From: Hyaloscypha bicolor E
Taxonomy: Eukaryota; Ascomycota; Leotiomycetes; Helotiales; Hyaloscyphaceae
NCBI RefSeq assembly: GCF_002865645.1
Contig: NW_020194594.1
Coordinates: 682,001 to 746,000 of the forward strand
Direction: 5' to 3'
Length of the DNA: 64,000 nucleotides
Shown here: one piece after another, positions 9,334 to 22,595 of the stretch
How positions within the stretch are numbered: the stretch's first letter is position 1
How the letters are laid out: each line of letters opens with the position of its first letter
Program-made: the position numbers and the translations under genes
Notes under the pieces: model-generated
What the model saw: the letters and a program-made list of their open reading frames with translations, nothing else
The model's database searches: none
Told to the model about the DNA's origin: nothing

Positions 9334-12321
9334 GGCAACCTCGAACGCGTGGCGGCACTGTCAAGACGTTGTGTTGTCTTACAACGAGTGGGGAGTGTGT
9401 GTTGGAAAGTGATGAGGCCGCAAAGTTCGGAATTGAAGGTGGGCGGAGAGAAGGTAATGTCTGAGGCGAGGCTGGCCTTGAACTAGGAGTGAGTGGGTGC
9501 TCTCAGCAGTAGCGCGTCTTTGCTCGAAATGAGGGCTTCCGATCTTCAAGTACTTGCGTTCTCCCCACAATTCGCACAACTCCCAGCACAACACCAGGCA
9601 CAGGAACGGCACAACGTCGGGGATGGTCCGAGAGCCAGCACAACCAGGAATCGACCAGGAGCAGAGTTGCGGTGCGATCTTCTTTTTCAGAGCCACGGCC
9701 AGACTGAGGCAAGGCGACAATAAGCTCCAAGGGGAACGAAGAGAGAACAGACTAAATATTTTGCGTCGAGATGTCATGCAGCCCCTGCAGCCAACGCAAC
9801 CCTTTCGCTGCTCTCTCTAGGGCCCATTCAAGGGCACGGCGCCTGGTGCGTGCGCATGGTGATTGAAAGGGAGGGAGTGGGACTCTTGGGGGCAGCTCGA
9901 GCCATACGAAGGATTGCTGGATGGAAGGAGGCGGAGGAGCTCAGCACTTGCTCGCATTGGAGTTCCGAAGCAGCCAAGCTCGACTGCAGTCGTCGTCTGT
10001 CGTCAAGCCCCCCTCCCATGCAACGCCCCGGGCCTCGATGCACATTCAGCAGCCATTCTGGGAGCGGAGGGGTGGGCCGTGGGGATGGGAAGACATGGGC
10101 GTCGTCCACTGAGGCCGCACAAGCGGGAAGCCACCCCCGAGATGCATCCCTGTGAGACAGAATGCGAAAAAACGCCCGCCGAGCTGTCAAATCACCGGGT
10201 ACACCAGGGAGGGAACCCCATCATCTGCAGATTGCGGCTGGGCTGCTGCTCTGGTTTGGTCGCTGCCATCCCACGTACGACCAGGGCGCCAAGCACGGGC
10301 GAGATCTGAACATTGCTATCCATTGCTGCCGCCCACTTACCGCCGGGTTGCAGGTTACTAACAACAGGTTTGAGAAGTCTGGCTCTGGCTCTGCGCCTTG
10401 GAGGATGAGGGGTCAGTGGTACAGCTTGCACAAACAGGCTCTGCACAGATGGAGCGCAACAGACGGTCGTGTGTCATAGCATAGGCTAGCCGTTACTGTG
10501 TCACGACACTCTCCGAGCTGTGGGCCTGGACTCGCGCCATCCCCGGACATAGCCTACAATTTGCGGTAAAGACTTTCAGGGGAATTACCAGCAGCGAGGT
10601 CGTGCTCAACCGTCTTGATCCAGGGAAATACCTATCATTGGCCAATTCTGGGGTAGCACATGTGAGTGTCGTGCAGAGTGGAGCCAGCAGCCCTTTGGGA
10701 TTTTGCCTTCGCTGCAGCGCTGTCGACGCTGATCAGGCTGTCAACGCAGGAATGACTTCATTAACCTGCTGTCAGCTATCTACAAGCATCCACCGATTGG
10801 CGTTGTGCCCCGCTGGTTGTTGCAGTCAACTGTGGTGGATAAGGGGTCTGTCAGCTTGGATTGCCCCGCCGTTCATCCTCGGCCCCACGCTTGAAACAAT
10901 CAAGATTCGCACAGACAATGATCTTCTTCAACGGGCAGCCCTTGGCAGGTCACTCGCCAAAACTCACCAATTTCTGGCACACACGCAAATCACGAAAATC
11001 TTTGCCCTGGAAGCTGGAAGCCTGAGGAAGCCGTATACTTGACAGCATAGGACAGAAACCCTGGCCTTTATTTAGCGGATTCTGTTTTAACCGCCCTTCC
11101 CAAATCCGGTTCCAATTAATTTCGAAGCAATTTCGACAGTCTGGAAGGAGGCCCCCTCATGACCAAGATCGCCCAGGTCTTTTCAGCCGTAAATATTAGT
11201 TTCGGCAACGTCCGGAGGCGTGACACTGGTGGAAGGCAGAATAACTCTAAGCATATTGCGAGACTTCTATTTTAGCGGATTGTGGACGAATAGACGTACA
11301 AGTTATGGCAGGTGCCTCCTCCTTGGACGGAGGAGTGCGACACAAACTTTTCAGCAAACTACGGAGAGACAATTCCATTCCATTTTTCCGAAAGCAATAA
11401 TTTCCACTTTTTGTCGCCTTTGGGCCTTTGGTTACGTGTCGGGAATTCGGCGCGGTATTTGAAATCCCTGGGTGTACCGTTCCGTACCTGAATATCGCTC
11501 TACCGACTTGACGGTCGGCCGGGGCGGATATGTATATCCATATACTTTGAAATGCAAATTCCCCTGACGGGAATCGATCTTCGAATATCATTGGGGCTCT
11601 TGGGCTCGGGGAGCTGAAACTGATTCCAGCGTTGCAACGGTTCCGCTCTGTCCGCCTGCGCGATGTCGATTCTCGTCCACATCGGCAATGTCGGGAAGCA
11701 GCTGCAGAGTCGTCCACCTCCTTCAACCTCCATTAGTCTCGCCTCCTGAGTGCTTATCGAGGTCTCAACAAGCTGGAAATCACCTATCATAACACGATCG
11801 CCGCATCACAGTGGCACAGTTCTGATAGAACGAGAAGATGTGACGACCAAGTCATCATAATCGCCATCTTACTCATCGCTGGCTCAGCACAGGAGGCGAA
11901 TGATGTAATGCAATGCCCCCTCAAAGATCGGCGGAAATCTTTTTCTCTTGAAGCGATGACAGCATCATTCCCAAGCTTACTGTTGATCGCAATGCAATCA
12001 ATACCATGATCCTAAGTCAAAGTGAGGAGGCTCAGGGTTCGGTTCCTTCTACGACACTGATTCTCGTTGGTGACTATTTCTGCACCTGCATCAGATAGGG
12101 GGCAAAATTCGATTACCAACCTACAAACTCCAGGCTATCGAGGCTCCTTCAAAGTTGTCCCATAACAACGCGATAAGGCACCCTGATTAGATGGCTCTGA
12201 AATCACCCTTGTGGCACGTCAACAATTCTTTCAGAGAGCAAGCCACCAGCGATGACGATTGCTATTCACGATGAGAGATGATACCTCGATAAGAACCATC
12301 TCCCCTCCATCGTCCAAGCAC
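9334..12321. other. Long gene-poor stretch upstream of the GPCR
   Basis: Several overlapping open frames occur in all six frames at 9.4-10.5 kb, where GC content is high. None has a domain, plausible composition or splice pattern, so I treat them as chance. The first part presumably holds the GPCR promoter and 5' UTR. A plus-strand frame at 10602-11042 is also unrecognised. Confidence 0.45.
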
Positions 12322-12537
12322 TACGGAGGTACGGAGGTACAGCCCATAAAGATAGTAATAGCACTAGCAAGGGACCCCTAGTCTGGCGAAGGACTTGAAT
12401 AGATCAGGTATTAAATCCCTCGTTTGGCTTGTTTTCTTTACTCACTTTGGCAAAGCTACATTGGAAAATGTACGTGCGCAAGAAACCCTTGCTGGTGCTA
12501 TTACTATCTTTATGCGCTGTACCTCCGTACTCCGTAC
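12322..12537. mobile_element. 216 bp MITE-like element with ~52 bp inverted repeats
   Basis: The left arm (12322-12374) starts TACGGAGGTACGGAGGTACAGC and continues through ATAAAGATAGTAATAGCACTAGCAAGGG. The right arm (12484-12537) is its reverse complement with four or five differences, including one TACC unit missing from the outer triplet repeat. The ~110 bp between them has no coding potential. Target duplications are not obvious. Confidence 0.75.
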
Positions 12538-15500
12538 ATCAGATGAAACGAACTGGCGACCTCTAACAAAAGCATTATCAGTTCGTATTCAAGCGCGTCA
12601 ACATCCTGGTTCGTGTTCTCGAATCTCGATCCGGCGGCTTCGGTGCTGGTAGGGAGAACCTTGCCCCTCGTTACCAAAGTTTGCAACGTTGTTCCAGGGC
12701 TCCCCGGAACCCTCACAATAAGTTTCCGTTTAATACAGCAGGGACACTTCGGCGCCAACGGAGCCTGCCCTGTTCCAGAAATAATAATGTCCGGAGCCAG
12801 GAACCAGTTTTTCCCGTCGGTTCCTCACTCAATGCTCCATGGAGGTTGGTGGCTGGAGATAATCAATGATACTTTGTGCAATAACCAATGACTTTCGCAA
12901 CGCACCCCAATTTGTGTTGCAAGCCCGCATGACTAGGAATCCGAATCTGGAAGGACTACACCGCTGTCAGAACCTCCCGCCCGGAAGTGGATTGTTTTTT
13001 TTGGCTTGGCCGCTCTAGCTTTGCGGGGAGGAACCAGTGCGGTGGAGCTGGTGGAGTGCCCCCTTTTTGAATGGCCGAACGGCTCCGTTATAATTGCGGC
13101 CGCAGAGCTTGTCTGCACTTCAGCACCAGAGAACTGGCAACGCGACTCTCTTGAATTCTAACGTCAGCTCTGTCATAGTGGCTCTTGAAAAGTCATTAGG
13201 GAAAGAATTTGAGGCGCTATCGGAACTTTGCGCACGCCAATTGCAGCCACATATCGAACCCTTGCTACCCCACAGAGTCTTCCTTTCTCGGCCACCTTCC
13301 GAAAAACACCTGAATCTCCATAAAACTGCAAGCCACCGTCACAGTTCGTGATCCAAGGCTTTTTATCGCATCATCGACCTCGAGTTCGAGCCTTCACTCG
13401 TGGTTAGCTTGGTTCGATCGATACGCACCGCAATTCGCTCCGCCGCTCTGACCGCATCTTCAAACCAGACATGTCTCAAGCCACCTCCACTCTGTTTCGA
13501 TTCATGAACTTCGTGCCAATCAGCCGCAAGATTTTATCTGCTCTTCCCCGCATTCGAAGTCTCGTTTCAAGTTCTCCTTGCTCTCGTTGGTCGTCAAGTC
13601 CACGTGCGACACCTGCACAGTTCACCAGTTCATCGTGCTTGCCACGAGGCTTCAGATTTCGTGCTTTCTCGCATGAACTGATAAGTATCGGCGGCATAAT
13701 TGATCGCAATAGGGCGAGACATCGCCCAGCGCCATCTAAAACGCCAACGACAGTAAGTACAATGAGTACTTGTACATGTTCATCTGATAGACAGTCCTGA
13801 CGCCATTTTGTCTCATTCACTTTGAATGCGGATCATCAATCGCCTCGACTAGATAGCGATATCTGCGATTTGCCCCAGTACCATCCTGGTTCTCTCGACC
13901 ACTAAGTCCACCTTCGCAATTGAGGTTATTCACGTCCTCGCTCGTGCCTGTTGCTCAAGACCAATAGATTTGTATCGCTCAAACTTCGGCCAAGTGCCGA
14001 GCCGTCCCCGATTTCCCCTCTCGACAGCCAACGGTTCCTGCATGTGAAAGTAGAGCCAATGCCAGAGCATTTCGCAAGACTCAATTTGGATGGGTGGCGT
14101 GCAGGTTGCTGCTCGGGCCATGACCGTGCGAAGCGAATTCGCCTGCAGGCCCCTACGCTCAGATCCTCCACCTGCTCGGTGCCATCCGCTGTCAACTGTG
14201 AGGCGGAGAAAGACTTCGTCACTTCTTCTCGAGGACTGATAAGGAGCTTGGGCGCGATAATCGATCATGTGGGAAATATTCCCAGGTGGGATGTGTGATG
14301 GGTTTGGGGGCTCGAGCAACGATGTGATGGGGACCGTGAGGATTGCCGATCCAGGCCAAGTCACCCTTCTGTGGATGCTGGAATACAACACTATGCCGCA
14401 GGTCAAGCAATGGCTGCAGCTCCAACGTTGAGCTGAAGGCAAGCTACGCAGATCTCATTGGCCATTCGGGGCTCCAATGCAACGGTGCGTCTTTAAGAGG
14501 TTCGAGCTCTGGGCAGAGCAGCCGAAGGTGGGGGAGGTCGGCACGCCCGATCAAGTTTCATCGTCTAAGCGGAGGGGCAGTTGAGGGGAACTCCTACGAG
14601 GAGGGGATGAGAGCTTGGGCCGTCTTTCGTACCAAGGAGCATTTAGCTTTGTGATTGCATCCACGATTTGTGTAGGTTCAAGGATAAAGGCATCCGAGTT
14701 CTGCTCACCGTCTTCTTGTGTTCAACAGTGCTCCAGCTTTGAACTTGGCTATCAAAGGAGCAAAGAGATCTGAACAGCTTCACTCAGAGTTCTCGGGCCC
14801 TTCGTGATTGATCACAAGAACAGGAAGTTCTCAACCTAGGTCTAACCCCCGAGCAGTGAGCTTCATGCTGGGCTCGGGGAACATCCGCACTTGGCCTCCA
14901 AGGCCTCTAGAGGAACTACGTTCCAAAGAATGACATACGGGCGAGGAAAGTTTCTCAGATCTCAGAAGTCTGAGTACATCCTTCAAACAGAGATGTATGT
15001 GGAACACATTTCGATGCAGTGCGTTACTAGAATTGAGGCGAATATCTCAGACCTAGAATGTATTCCGATCCATTCAGCTGAAGATGTTGTAGCAAGAGGT
15101 GGTCAATCTTCCTCACAGTCAGGACTCTTTCTCTATCCCACTTGTTCTTTTAGCCGAGGCTCTTGCCCCTTTTGAGTTGTCGATTGATATCTTTAGCAAG
15201 AATTGTAGACACCCGCGCCTGCTAGTTTGCAGAGCTATCAGTTCTCCCTGTCTTCTTATCTTCACCTGCGACGGTACCGAGATGACAATATTTTCTCTTC
15301 GAGCCATGTCTACCACGACATTCCGTATTTTGTTCTCATGGATTTCCCAATCCGACACTGAAATTCTAGACACTGGAGTCAGCTTCTCAAAACTCCTCCT
15401 ACATTACTATCCGATCTCAGTTGGATGACAAGAGTTCGAAAACATTTGCGATTATTTTTAGTAGTTACATTAAGTTTCATGCAATATCGCGACGGCGTAT

Positions 15501-17536
15501 CCTCTGCCCAATCAGCAGAGCCGAAATCCCACCTTCAGCGGCAGAGAACTCTATCCTGGTGTTGTTATTTAAGTTTTTCCTTCCTTGTACCTGTAATTAT
15601 TCTTCCAACGTGGCTCTAGTACCCTCATCTCTGCATACCTGCATCCTTCGGAGATGGGCTGAAAAATCAGATCAAGCCCCCTGAATTTGAGCGATCCCCC
15701 ACGGCCAATTCCCATATCGTCCACGACGGCTGGAGTGCGCAATGCCTGTACGACACAATGTCCCAATTACCAATCACGCAACACCTCGCCTATCGTTCAT
15801 CTGTCTCACAATATCGATCGATAACGCCGTCCTTCCCGTTTGCCTCCTCGTCATGGGGCCTCAACCGCAGTATATTAGTCTGCTCCTCATTCTCCCTATT
15901 GATGCAACCTTCTTCACCCCGAACTTTTCTCTACCTTCCATTCTAGATACTATTTTCATCTATCCATCCGTGGAACCTGCCACGTCCCCCCCCCCCTCCC
16001 CTCCCTTTTTCTGTCTTTTTTTAGATGCTTCCATGCCGCGACGCGGCGGGAGGCAGGGCGGGAAGCTCCGAGTCGAGTCGGCAGCGATGCCAAGCACCGG
16101 TGAGGTGCATGTGAGGCACGGGAGCGAGAGCCGAGACGCGAATTCCCTTTTTCGGCCCGAGCTTGTGCAACGTGGGATACCAGTGATCAGCGTCTTAGAG
16201 AAGCAGGGAGAAGGGGGATTGGGAGAAATTGGGCAGGAGGCGGGTGTTCTGGAATTAGAAATGAAGGATTGGGATTCCGAGCCGAACACAACCAACGTGT
16301 TGCTTTTCATGTCTCTTAATCTATTGGAAAAAACTTGGTTCAATTCCGTTTTGTGGAATGCGAGGATGTGGCGTACATGAAAGTAACAGACTTTAGTTTT
16401 GAGTCTGACATGTATGAAGTATGAGTGGTGTTGGTGCTTGAAAATTATGGGATGAGGTTTCCTTTCGAACGTGAGGTTGCGGGGGAGAATTTGTCTAGGA
16501 AGGAGAGGAAGTGGCCTGCCTTCCCTTTCTGTTTGCTGTCCTCTGCAACTTGGAAGAGGCTCGAAGAAGACCGGAATAAGTGTTATACCACGGGAGATTT
16601 TGTCTTTATATTCTAAAAATTGCATCTACTCTCGCCTTTGCAAGCAACTTTTTCCCTATCCTCTCTCTCTTCTCCTCTCCTATCTTTTCACTTATCTTCT
16701 AATTGCTAATATTATAGTGAGTCTTGATCTTCAGATTGAGTCCTCTGGAGACTGGGAGTCTCGGAGTAAATATCAGATCCATGCGCTGCGTATGTAGTCT
16801 CGATCGATTCAAAAGCTGACCATGGAAAGCGCCACCTTCCGCACATCACTTCTATCTCACGAGCAACTACCGTCTCTTAAACTAACCAAGTTCGATAAAT
16901 AAAAAAAGGTCATCGAAGCAAGTCTGATTGCGACCAATGTTTCTTCACTCCTTGGCGTGAGAAAATGTCTCTCGCACTCTCAGCCAAAGGTGGGATGGCT
17001 TGAGATTCGGCCAAAAACTTCATAGCGTGCTTATTTGCCACAGTGCTGTCCATGACACAGCGTGCACCCTCTCCTGTCCAACTTATTAGGCATCAATCCA
17101 GACATCACGTGGTGCTGGTCACGTAGAGCCTCCAAACCTTTCTTGGTGTACTAGGATAGCAGCAGCGAATCAAATTTTTTACTTTCGCAAGACAAATCAT
17201 TCTCATCGGTTGGGGCACCTGACAAGTCGAGGCGCATGCTGCATGATCCAAAAATAGGTCGTGCAACAGTTAGCGCGCTTAGGCTCGTTCTTCTTATCGC
17301 AGCCTCGATACGTTTCCAACAACTCCTTCCTCCTCTCCTCGAACTGTCTTATGATTAATCACACCCGGACTCTGGAGCATCATAGTAGTCTCTGCCTATA
17401 CAAAGGCCACAATATTTCGCAGACACAGAACCGCGCTTATTGGCTCTAAGGACGAGCCTGGTGCTCAAGGCTGAGCCACATAATCTCGGCTTCACTCTCT
17501 ATTATAAGCTGGAAAAAAAGGTCGAAGTCTTTAAAT
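12538..17536. other. Gene-poor stretch, no supported gene
   Basis: A minus-strand frame at 12933-13160 encodes a basic, Ser/Pro/Lys-rich tail (STSSTALVPPRKARAAKPKK) that might be a gene-end fragment, but it has no start or partner exon. Frames at 13471-13800, 13926-14442, 15742-16380 and 15960-16625 are open but unrecognised and overlap on both strands. C/T-rich tracts occur near 15985-16020 and 16655-16690. About 0.6 kb before the CorA-like gene is AT-richer and may be its promoter. Confidence 0.4.
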
Positions 17537-19420
17537 ATGGACAATTACCCTCGAAATCTGGAATGGTACATGGAGAGTGAGGCAGCATTCTCTGGAAATC
17601 CGATTGAGTTCGAGCCGGCTCCAATCTCATTCATAGAGATCTGGAACTATCCAGTAAGACGAGTTCAACTGTTTCAAAAACTATTCTAACTTAAAAAACA
17701 AACAGGACGGTGACTCACGAATTCTAGAAGGCTCACTTGAACAGACCGAAATCAAGATGTGGGTAAGTAAAGAGGCTCCGGGGTTAGTGAAGGATGGGCA
17801 ACAAATGGTCCCTATCAATGGAATGCGCCTGTGGTAAGTATATTCCCTAAGCAAATTATTCGTTATTTGATAATCCTTGACCGATGTTAAAAGAATAGCA
17901 ATGAAGAGACGAAAATACTGATCCCGAAGTAGCATAGAAAGTAGAACACATAAGCCAGGCTGGTTCAAAACTTGGTCTTGGGACAAGGAGAACTTACTGG
18001 CAATAATGTTAGATTTTAGGTTACCCTCTGCATTTCTGTAGACAAGTACCATGAGTCGTGGTCGTCTTACTGTGTTATCTAAGCAGGAGCTTGCTGGTAG
18101 AGGATCGGACCTAGACCTCGGTACAAATATGCCTAATATCACAATCTTCTCATTGCCATACTAAAAGATTCTAGGGTACATTATTGCACCTATTGCAGAG
18201 GCACAGACAGAAACCCAACTCGGGTTCTCATGGAAGAGCACTACGAGAACTACCTACGGCATACTTCGTATATGCAACCGAACTCTACTTGGCCATTATC
18301 TACGAGTACTTAAGAGCTTACGCCATCTTGTCAGCGAACCGCTCGTGCTCGGTATCGTTCTCTTAGAAGCTATATATATGTTAGTTCCTAAATGGTTAAG
18401 TACAGCTCAGGCCGATATCGCGGCAGTCCAAAGGCAAACCGGACATATAGGTGGCCTGGACCTTGATGACCAGAGCTCGCAAGGCCCTCTCGATTACGAC
18501 CAAGTAAGTCTCGAAGTAAGCAGAATTAGCCAGATGATCATTTGGTGTCGTACTTTATTCAAATCATACTTGTATTTGTGCGAGTTCATTGAACAATCGG
18601 CTTCCCGGTCAAAACTGGTTAAAGGCCCCGGATCCTCTCCGGCTTCTGCGACGAATTGGGAAGTCTTCTCAGCACTTTTGAATTCAACTAAATGCCAAAT
18701 CGCCCATGATCTCATCTATATCGATTATTTAAGGGATATGTGTGTAGTTCAAAATCAAAACGTTCGTCCAGGCTATCTCTCCGAACATATGAAGTGGCTA
18801 ATTTGAGTTTGGCTTCCAGGTATATAACTTGATCGCACAGAGAGATGTGCAACAGAATATCGAGTTGGCTAGAGATTCTAAGAGCATTGCAGTTGCAAGC
18901 AAACGTGACAGTTCTGCGTGAGTTTCCCTATTTATGGACTTTATTAAGTCTGAGCCAACATACAAATTCTAACATTTTCCTCAGCATGAAATCCATTGCA
19001 CTCCTGACAATGGTCATTCTTCCAGGAACTTTTATCAGCACCCTGTTCGCGATCCCTTTGTTCAATTGGGATGCAGAGTCATGGCGGGATGTGCCTAAAT
19101 CTCGATTCTGGTTCTACTGGGCGCTCACTATACCTCTTACCATCCTCACCGTGGCAATGTGGCTAATTTGGCAAAAAGCCTTTGAGAGAACCGGGCGCAG
19201 CCTAGACAAAGCCGCAAGAGAGCAAGTGCCCAACTCTAGAATCCCCCATGATCAGACGAGCGGCGCATCGTCTTCATCTGGTGAGCGCGACGAGATAGAG
19301 CAGCATAATATCTCAGATGGGCCAAGAATGCGGAAGAAAGGCAGGCTTGACGGATGGTTGCCATGGCACAAGAGAAGCAACCGAGACACTGGAACAAATC
19401 AAGGCGAATCTCTGGTCTGA
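17537..19420 (+). CDS. CorA-like two-TM membrane protein gene, frame damaged near 18040
   Basis: Proposed exons: 17537-17653, 17706-17833, 17933 to ~18037, ~18084-18120, 18175-18761, 18820-18917 and 18985-19420. Most introns have clean ends; examples are a branch at TCTAAC (~18968) and CTAAA then TTCTAG (18161-18174). The C-terminal half is clear: VYNLIAQRDVQQNIELARDS, KRDSSA|MKSIALLTMVILPGTFISTLF (TM1), then a second TM (FWFYWALTIPLTILTVAMWL). This is the fungal CorA-like family, related to Mg2+ channels but usually lacking proven transport. The problem is at 18036-18047. The frame reading RLPSAFL meets TAG, while the +2 frame continues with DKYHESWSSYC before stopping at TAA 18080. No splice I can see repairs this, so the gene may be a recent pseudogene, or the assembly may have an indel. 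Confidence 0.6.
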
Positions 19421-21770
19421 GCGTGGAATGACCCCAGGCAAAAGAATTGCGAGTACACCCTAGTAACAGCAGTCCCACCTTCATTATCTGAAATTGTATA
19501 TACAATATCATGTGACGTTATGCTTCTACATGTGCTATTAGACGTGTGTGTCCATCTGAGAATGCTCTTATAATATTGCCCGTAAAGTTTAGGAAGCTGC
19601 CCGCCAAGGACCGAGACGTTTCTTTCCCAGGCCATGCAAAGCCAGCGACTTTTGTGCAGCCTAGTCACGCGCCCATGATATGACCGAAACGACCTCTTAG
19701 CCGATTTGAAAAGGGCTCGAGGATTTTCTGTTAACAACTTCGATTTTGAATCCATTCAAATTCTAATCCGGCTCGATACTTCCGTAAGTTCAAGTAATGA
19801 GAAGGCCATGGGATGACCAATTAAATGTGCCACGTTAGAGGCCAAGTATTCTTACCCATGTCTTGCAGACTCTTGACCCGTCGTCGGCACACGCGAGTTA
19901 AAAAGTGTACGAAATATCTCAACACATCTTTATAAGAGACGAACGGCATCCTTTTAATTGGCTAATATGTCTTGGCCCAGGTCCAGCAAGCTAGGGTTCA
20001 TTCGATTGGGCAGAAGGAGCGGCATGTTAGAGGCCAAACGCCCTAAATGCCCCTAGACTTACTAGGAAGCGAAATTTTGGGAAATTTTAAATACAGCCTC
20101 ATTATGGGACTGAAAGAATTTGATTAGTACTCTCTTCCGTCTTCTCTATTAACCCGGGGTTATACAAGAACTTGAGAAGTTCTTTGATTAACATTTTTAG
20201 AACTCCACCGAACCCTGGCCTTTACTACATGTACATAAGCGAATATGGATCCAGAAACAGTTCCGGAATAATTCCTGTTGGGGCTATAACGGGACTTACC
20301 CGTAGAGACACGGCGAGGAAAGTGTGACCGTGCCTTAAGGGAGCCAAAACAAGCTCCTGCGGATACTAAAATAGCTCTTTATTTGGCTGAAGCTTGCTCA
20401 CCCATAGCTCAGGCCAAAGTAGCAGCTGCTCATATCCGAAGACGGAAATGGAAAATGTCATGAGAACATTCCCATGTGGGTTGGCCTGTTCACGTTTATT
20501 CTCAAACTTTCAAGATTTAAATTCTTCCTTTGCTGTTACATCAAATGGCTCGACCCAATTCTTGGCGATAGCAAACTCACGCACCGTTAGTTATCAGAAC
20601 TTATTGGTTGACGAGGACGTGGAAGTATAAATGTCATTTTGCCGTTCAAGCAGAATTGGCTGTTGGTGAGATTGGGGCCTTCGGTGGGGGTTGGAAGCGG
20701 AGGAGTGATAGCGGCGATAAAGAACTGTACAGAGAGATTACCTGGGGTCTGCGTGGTGATAGTGGTCCCGTTCTCGCGTTAAGGATGAAAACCTTGCTTT
20801 CCAGGGAAAGGGGGAACGGTCACGTTTTTTTTTGCTTCACGTGACCTGCAGCCACCTGCACGATTGACTCACCTGCATCCAAGGCAGCAGCGATGGAACC
20901 TCGCAGCCTTATAAGGTCAAATACACCATCCCAACTATCCTTTATGCTTCCCAGGACTTAATTCACTTAAGTCCGTTCATCGTCATCATCATCCGTAAGT
21001 CTGCTCTCCCCTATTCGCATTCGCTTCGCAGATCGCGACGAATACCTTTCAAAACATCATCACAACCAGCCGGGTGAAAGCTTCTTTTCACAACCGCTTT
21101 GAGCCTTCAATGCAGCCTTTGGAGGAAAGCACAGGGCTCACTCCACGGTCCAGATTGCAGTCACGACTAGAGACATGCCTCTTGTACAATAGCGAGGCAA
21201 CTCCGCAATGCAGTCGAGATCAGAGAAGCCTCATTTTCACGTCTGGATCTTGAGTTAAGCTTGAGAGACAGAGAAAGATAATTTGGGCATCCCGCAATGG
21301 GTAATTTGAAGGCGCAAGAGCCCGTGAACGTTCTGAAAAAGCCACACGTAGAAACTGCAGTCCCAAGTTGGCGCTCTTTGTGATGGTTGGATGTGGATAT
21401 TCTGAGATTCGTGGTTCGTTTTGAAATTTCTAGTCAACACCTTTGAATCCAGCTGTTCCTGGTTCACTTTCACTGACTGGAACGTTGAGACTCGAGATTC
21501 GAGATCGCCTCTGCCTTCATCGCTCCTTCTTCGAACATCAGCCACTGAATAGGTCAAGACTACAAAGCGACACCTCTCGCACTCATCACTTCAACCATAC
21601 AAGTATATTTGTCGTCGCTCGTTGAAACTATCATCGCTAAAATAAATCAGTCACATTCGTTCCCAAGATCGGTCTGCGACTTGAGGTCCACTGCGATACC
21701 TCCCCCATCGATCAAGCAACCGACCAAAGAATAATCGCATCGATTACCTCCATCTGCCAACCGAAGGGCA
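19421..21770. other. Intergenic region before the 2EXR gene
   Basis: No supported gene. Around 20860-21000 there are CACCTGCA repeats and a run of TCATCATCATC just before CCGTAAGT (about 20993). The latter could be the donor of a 5' UTR intron of the downstream gene, but this is a guess. Confidence 0.35.
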
Positions 21771-22595
21771 ATGCTCTCGTTCCTTCGATCACCTAAACAG
21801 CCACAACAAGTCTCAACCCACACCATGCGCCACGCAACAACATTCCCAAAATTCTCCCTCCTTCCAGCTGAACTCCGCCTCATGATCTGGGAGTTCGCCA
21901 TCCCCGAGCCACGAGTCATCCGCTACACTTCACGCACATACCACGAATACATTAGGTGGTACCACACCAGCATCTACCGGCTCGAACACACGATCCCGGG
22001 TATCCTTCACGCGTGCTACGATTCACGAATAGAAGCGCTCAAACGGTTCAAAGTCGCCTTATTAGTCGATCTCTCGAGACCCGTCTACTTCGACTTCGAA
22101 CGGGATACACTGGAATTTGGAGATTTTGAAGCTCTCGAAGCATTCTCGAAACTCAATACGAAGTTTAATGGAAGTACACTGGAAGCAGATCGCATACGCA
22201 CACTGGCTATTACCCTCGAGCAGCGCATGCAACCACATCACTTCAAGCTGATATGCAGCAACTTTGGGGAGCTGGAGGAACTGAAGGTTAGAGAAAAGAG
22301 TTCGAGGATAGAGTATTATTGGTGGAGCGGGAGCACGGGCAGCCCGGGGAGGTGGATCCCGGATATTAAGCCCTTGAAGGTCATTGAGAGGAAGGAGATT
22401 GAGACGTACCCTCCACTCATGGGACTGCTTGCCACAATACGGTGGAATATTGAGGCGAGGGCGGGGCAGGTGAAGGAATGGAAACCGCCGAGGGTGGTCG
22501 TGGGGTCGGAGAAACAGTGGGAACTTGCGTTGGAGAATGTAAAAGAATATCAGGAGTTGGATGAGATGGAAGTGGATGAAGAGAGTGGGAAGTGA
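21771..22595 (+). CDS. 2EXR-domain protein
   Basis: Single-exon gene of 274 residues. After a short leader, residues 24-45 read FPKFSLLPAELRLMIWEFAI followed by PEPRVI. This is the hallmark of the fungal 2EXR domain (a Phe/Leu-rich start, 'LPxELRlmIWe.A'), followed by GILHACYDSRIEALKRF and YFDFERDTLEF. The C-terminus is acidic (LDEMEVDEESGK). Function is unknown for the family, which is expanded in Leotiomycetes and Sordariomycetes. Met19 (MRHATTFPKF) is an alternative start. Coding-strand composition moves from C-rich at the 5' end to G/A-rich at the 3' end. Confidence 0.9.
   Translation: MLSFLRSPKQPQQVSTHTMRHATTFPKFSLLPAELRLMIWEFAIPEPRVIRYTSRTYHEYIRWYHTSIYRLEHTIPGILHACYDSRIEALKRFKVALLVDLSRPVYFDFERDTLEFGDFEALEAFSKLNTKFNGSTLEADRIRTLAITLEQRMQPHHFKLICSNFGELEELKVREKSSRIEYYWWSGSTGSPGRWIPDIKPLKVIERKEIETYPPLMGLLATIRWNIEARAGQVKEWKPPRVVVGSEKQWELALENVKEYQELDEMEVDEESGK

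Noticed and set aside
9379..10479. Many overlapping frames of 60-150 codons
   Set aside because: Open in several frames at once because of high GC; none resembles a family or has a splice pattern.
15742..16625. Two long opposing frames (212 and 221 codons)
   Set aside because: Mutually overlapping, low-complexity in part, no recognisable domain; at most weak coding potential from ATG 16033.
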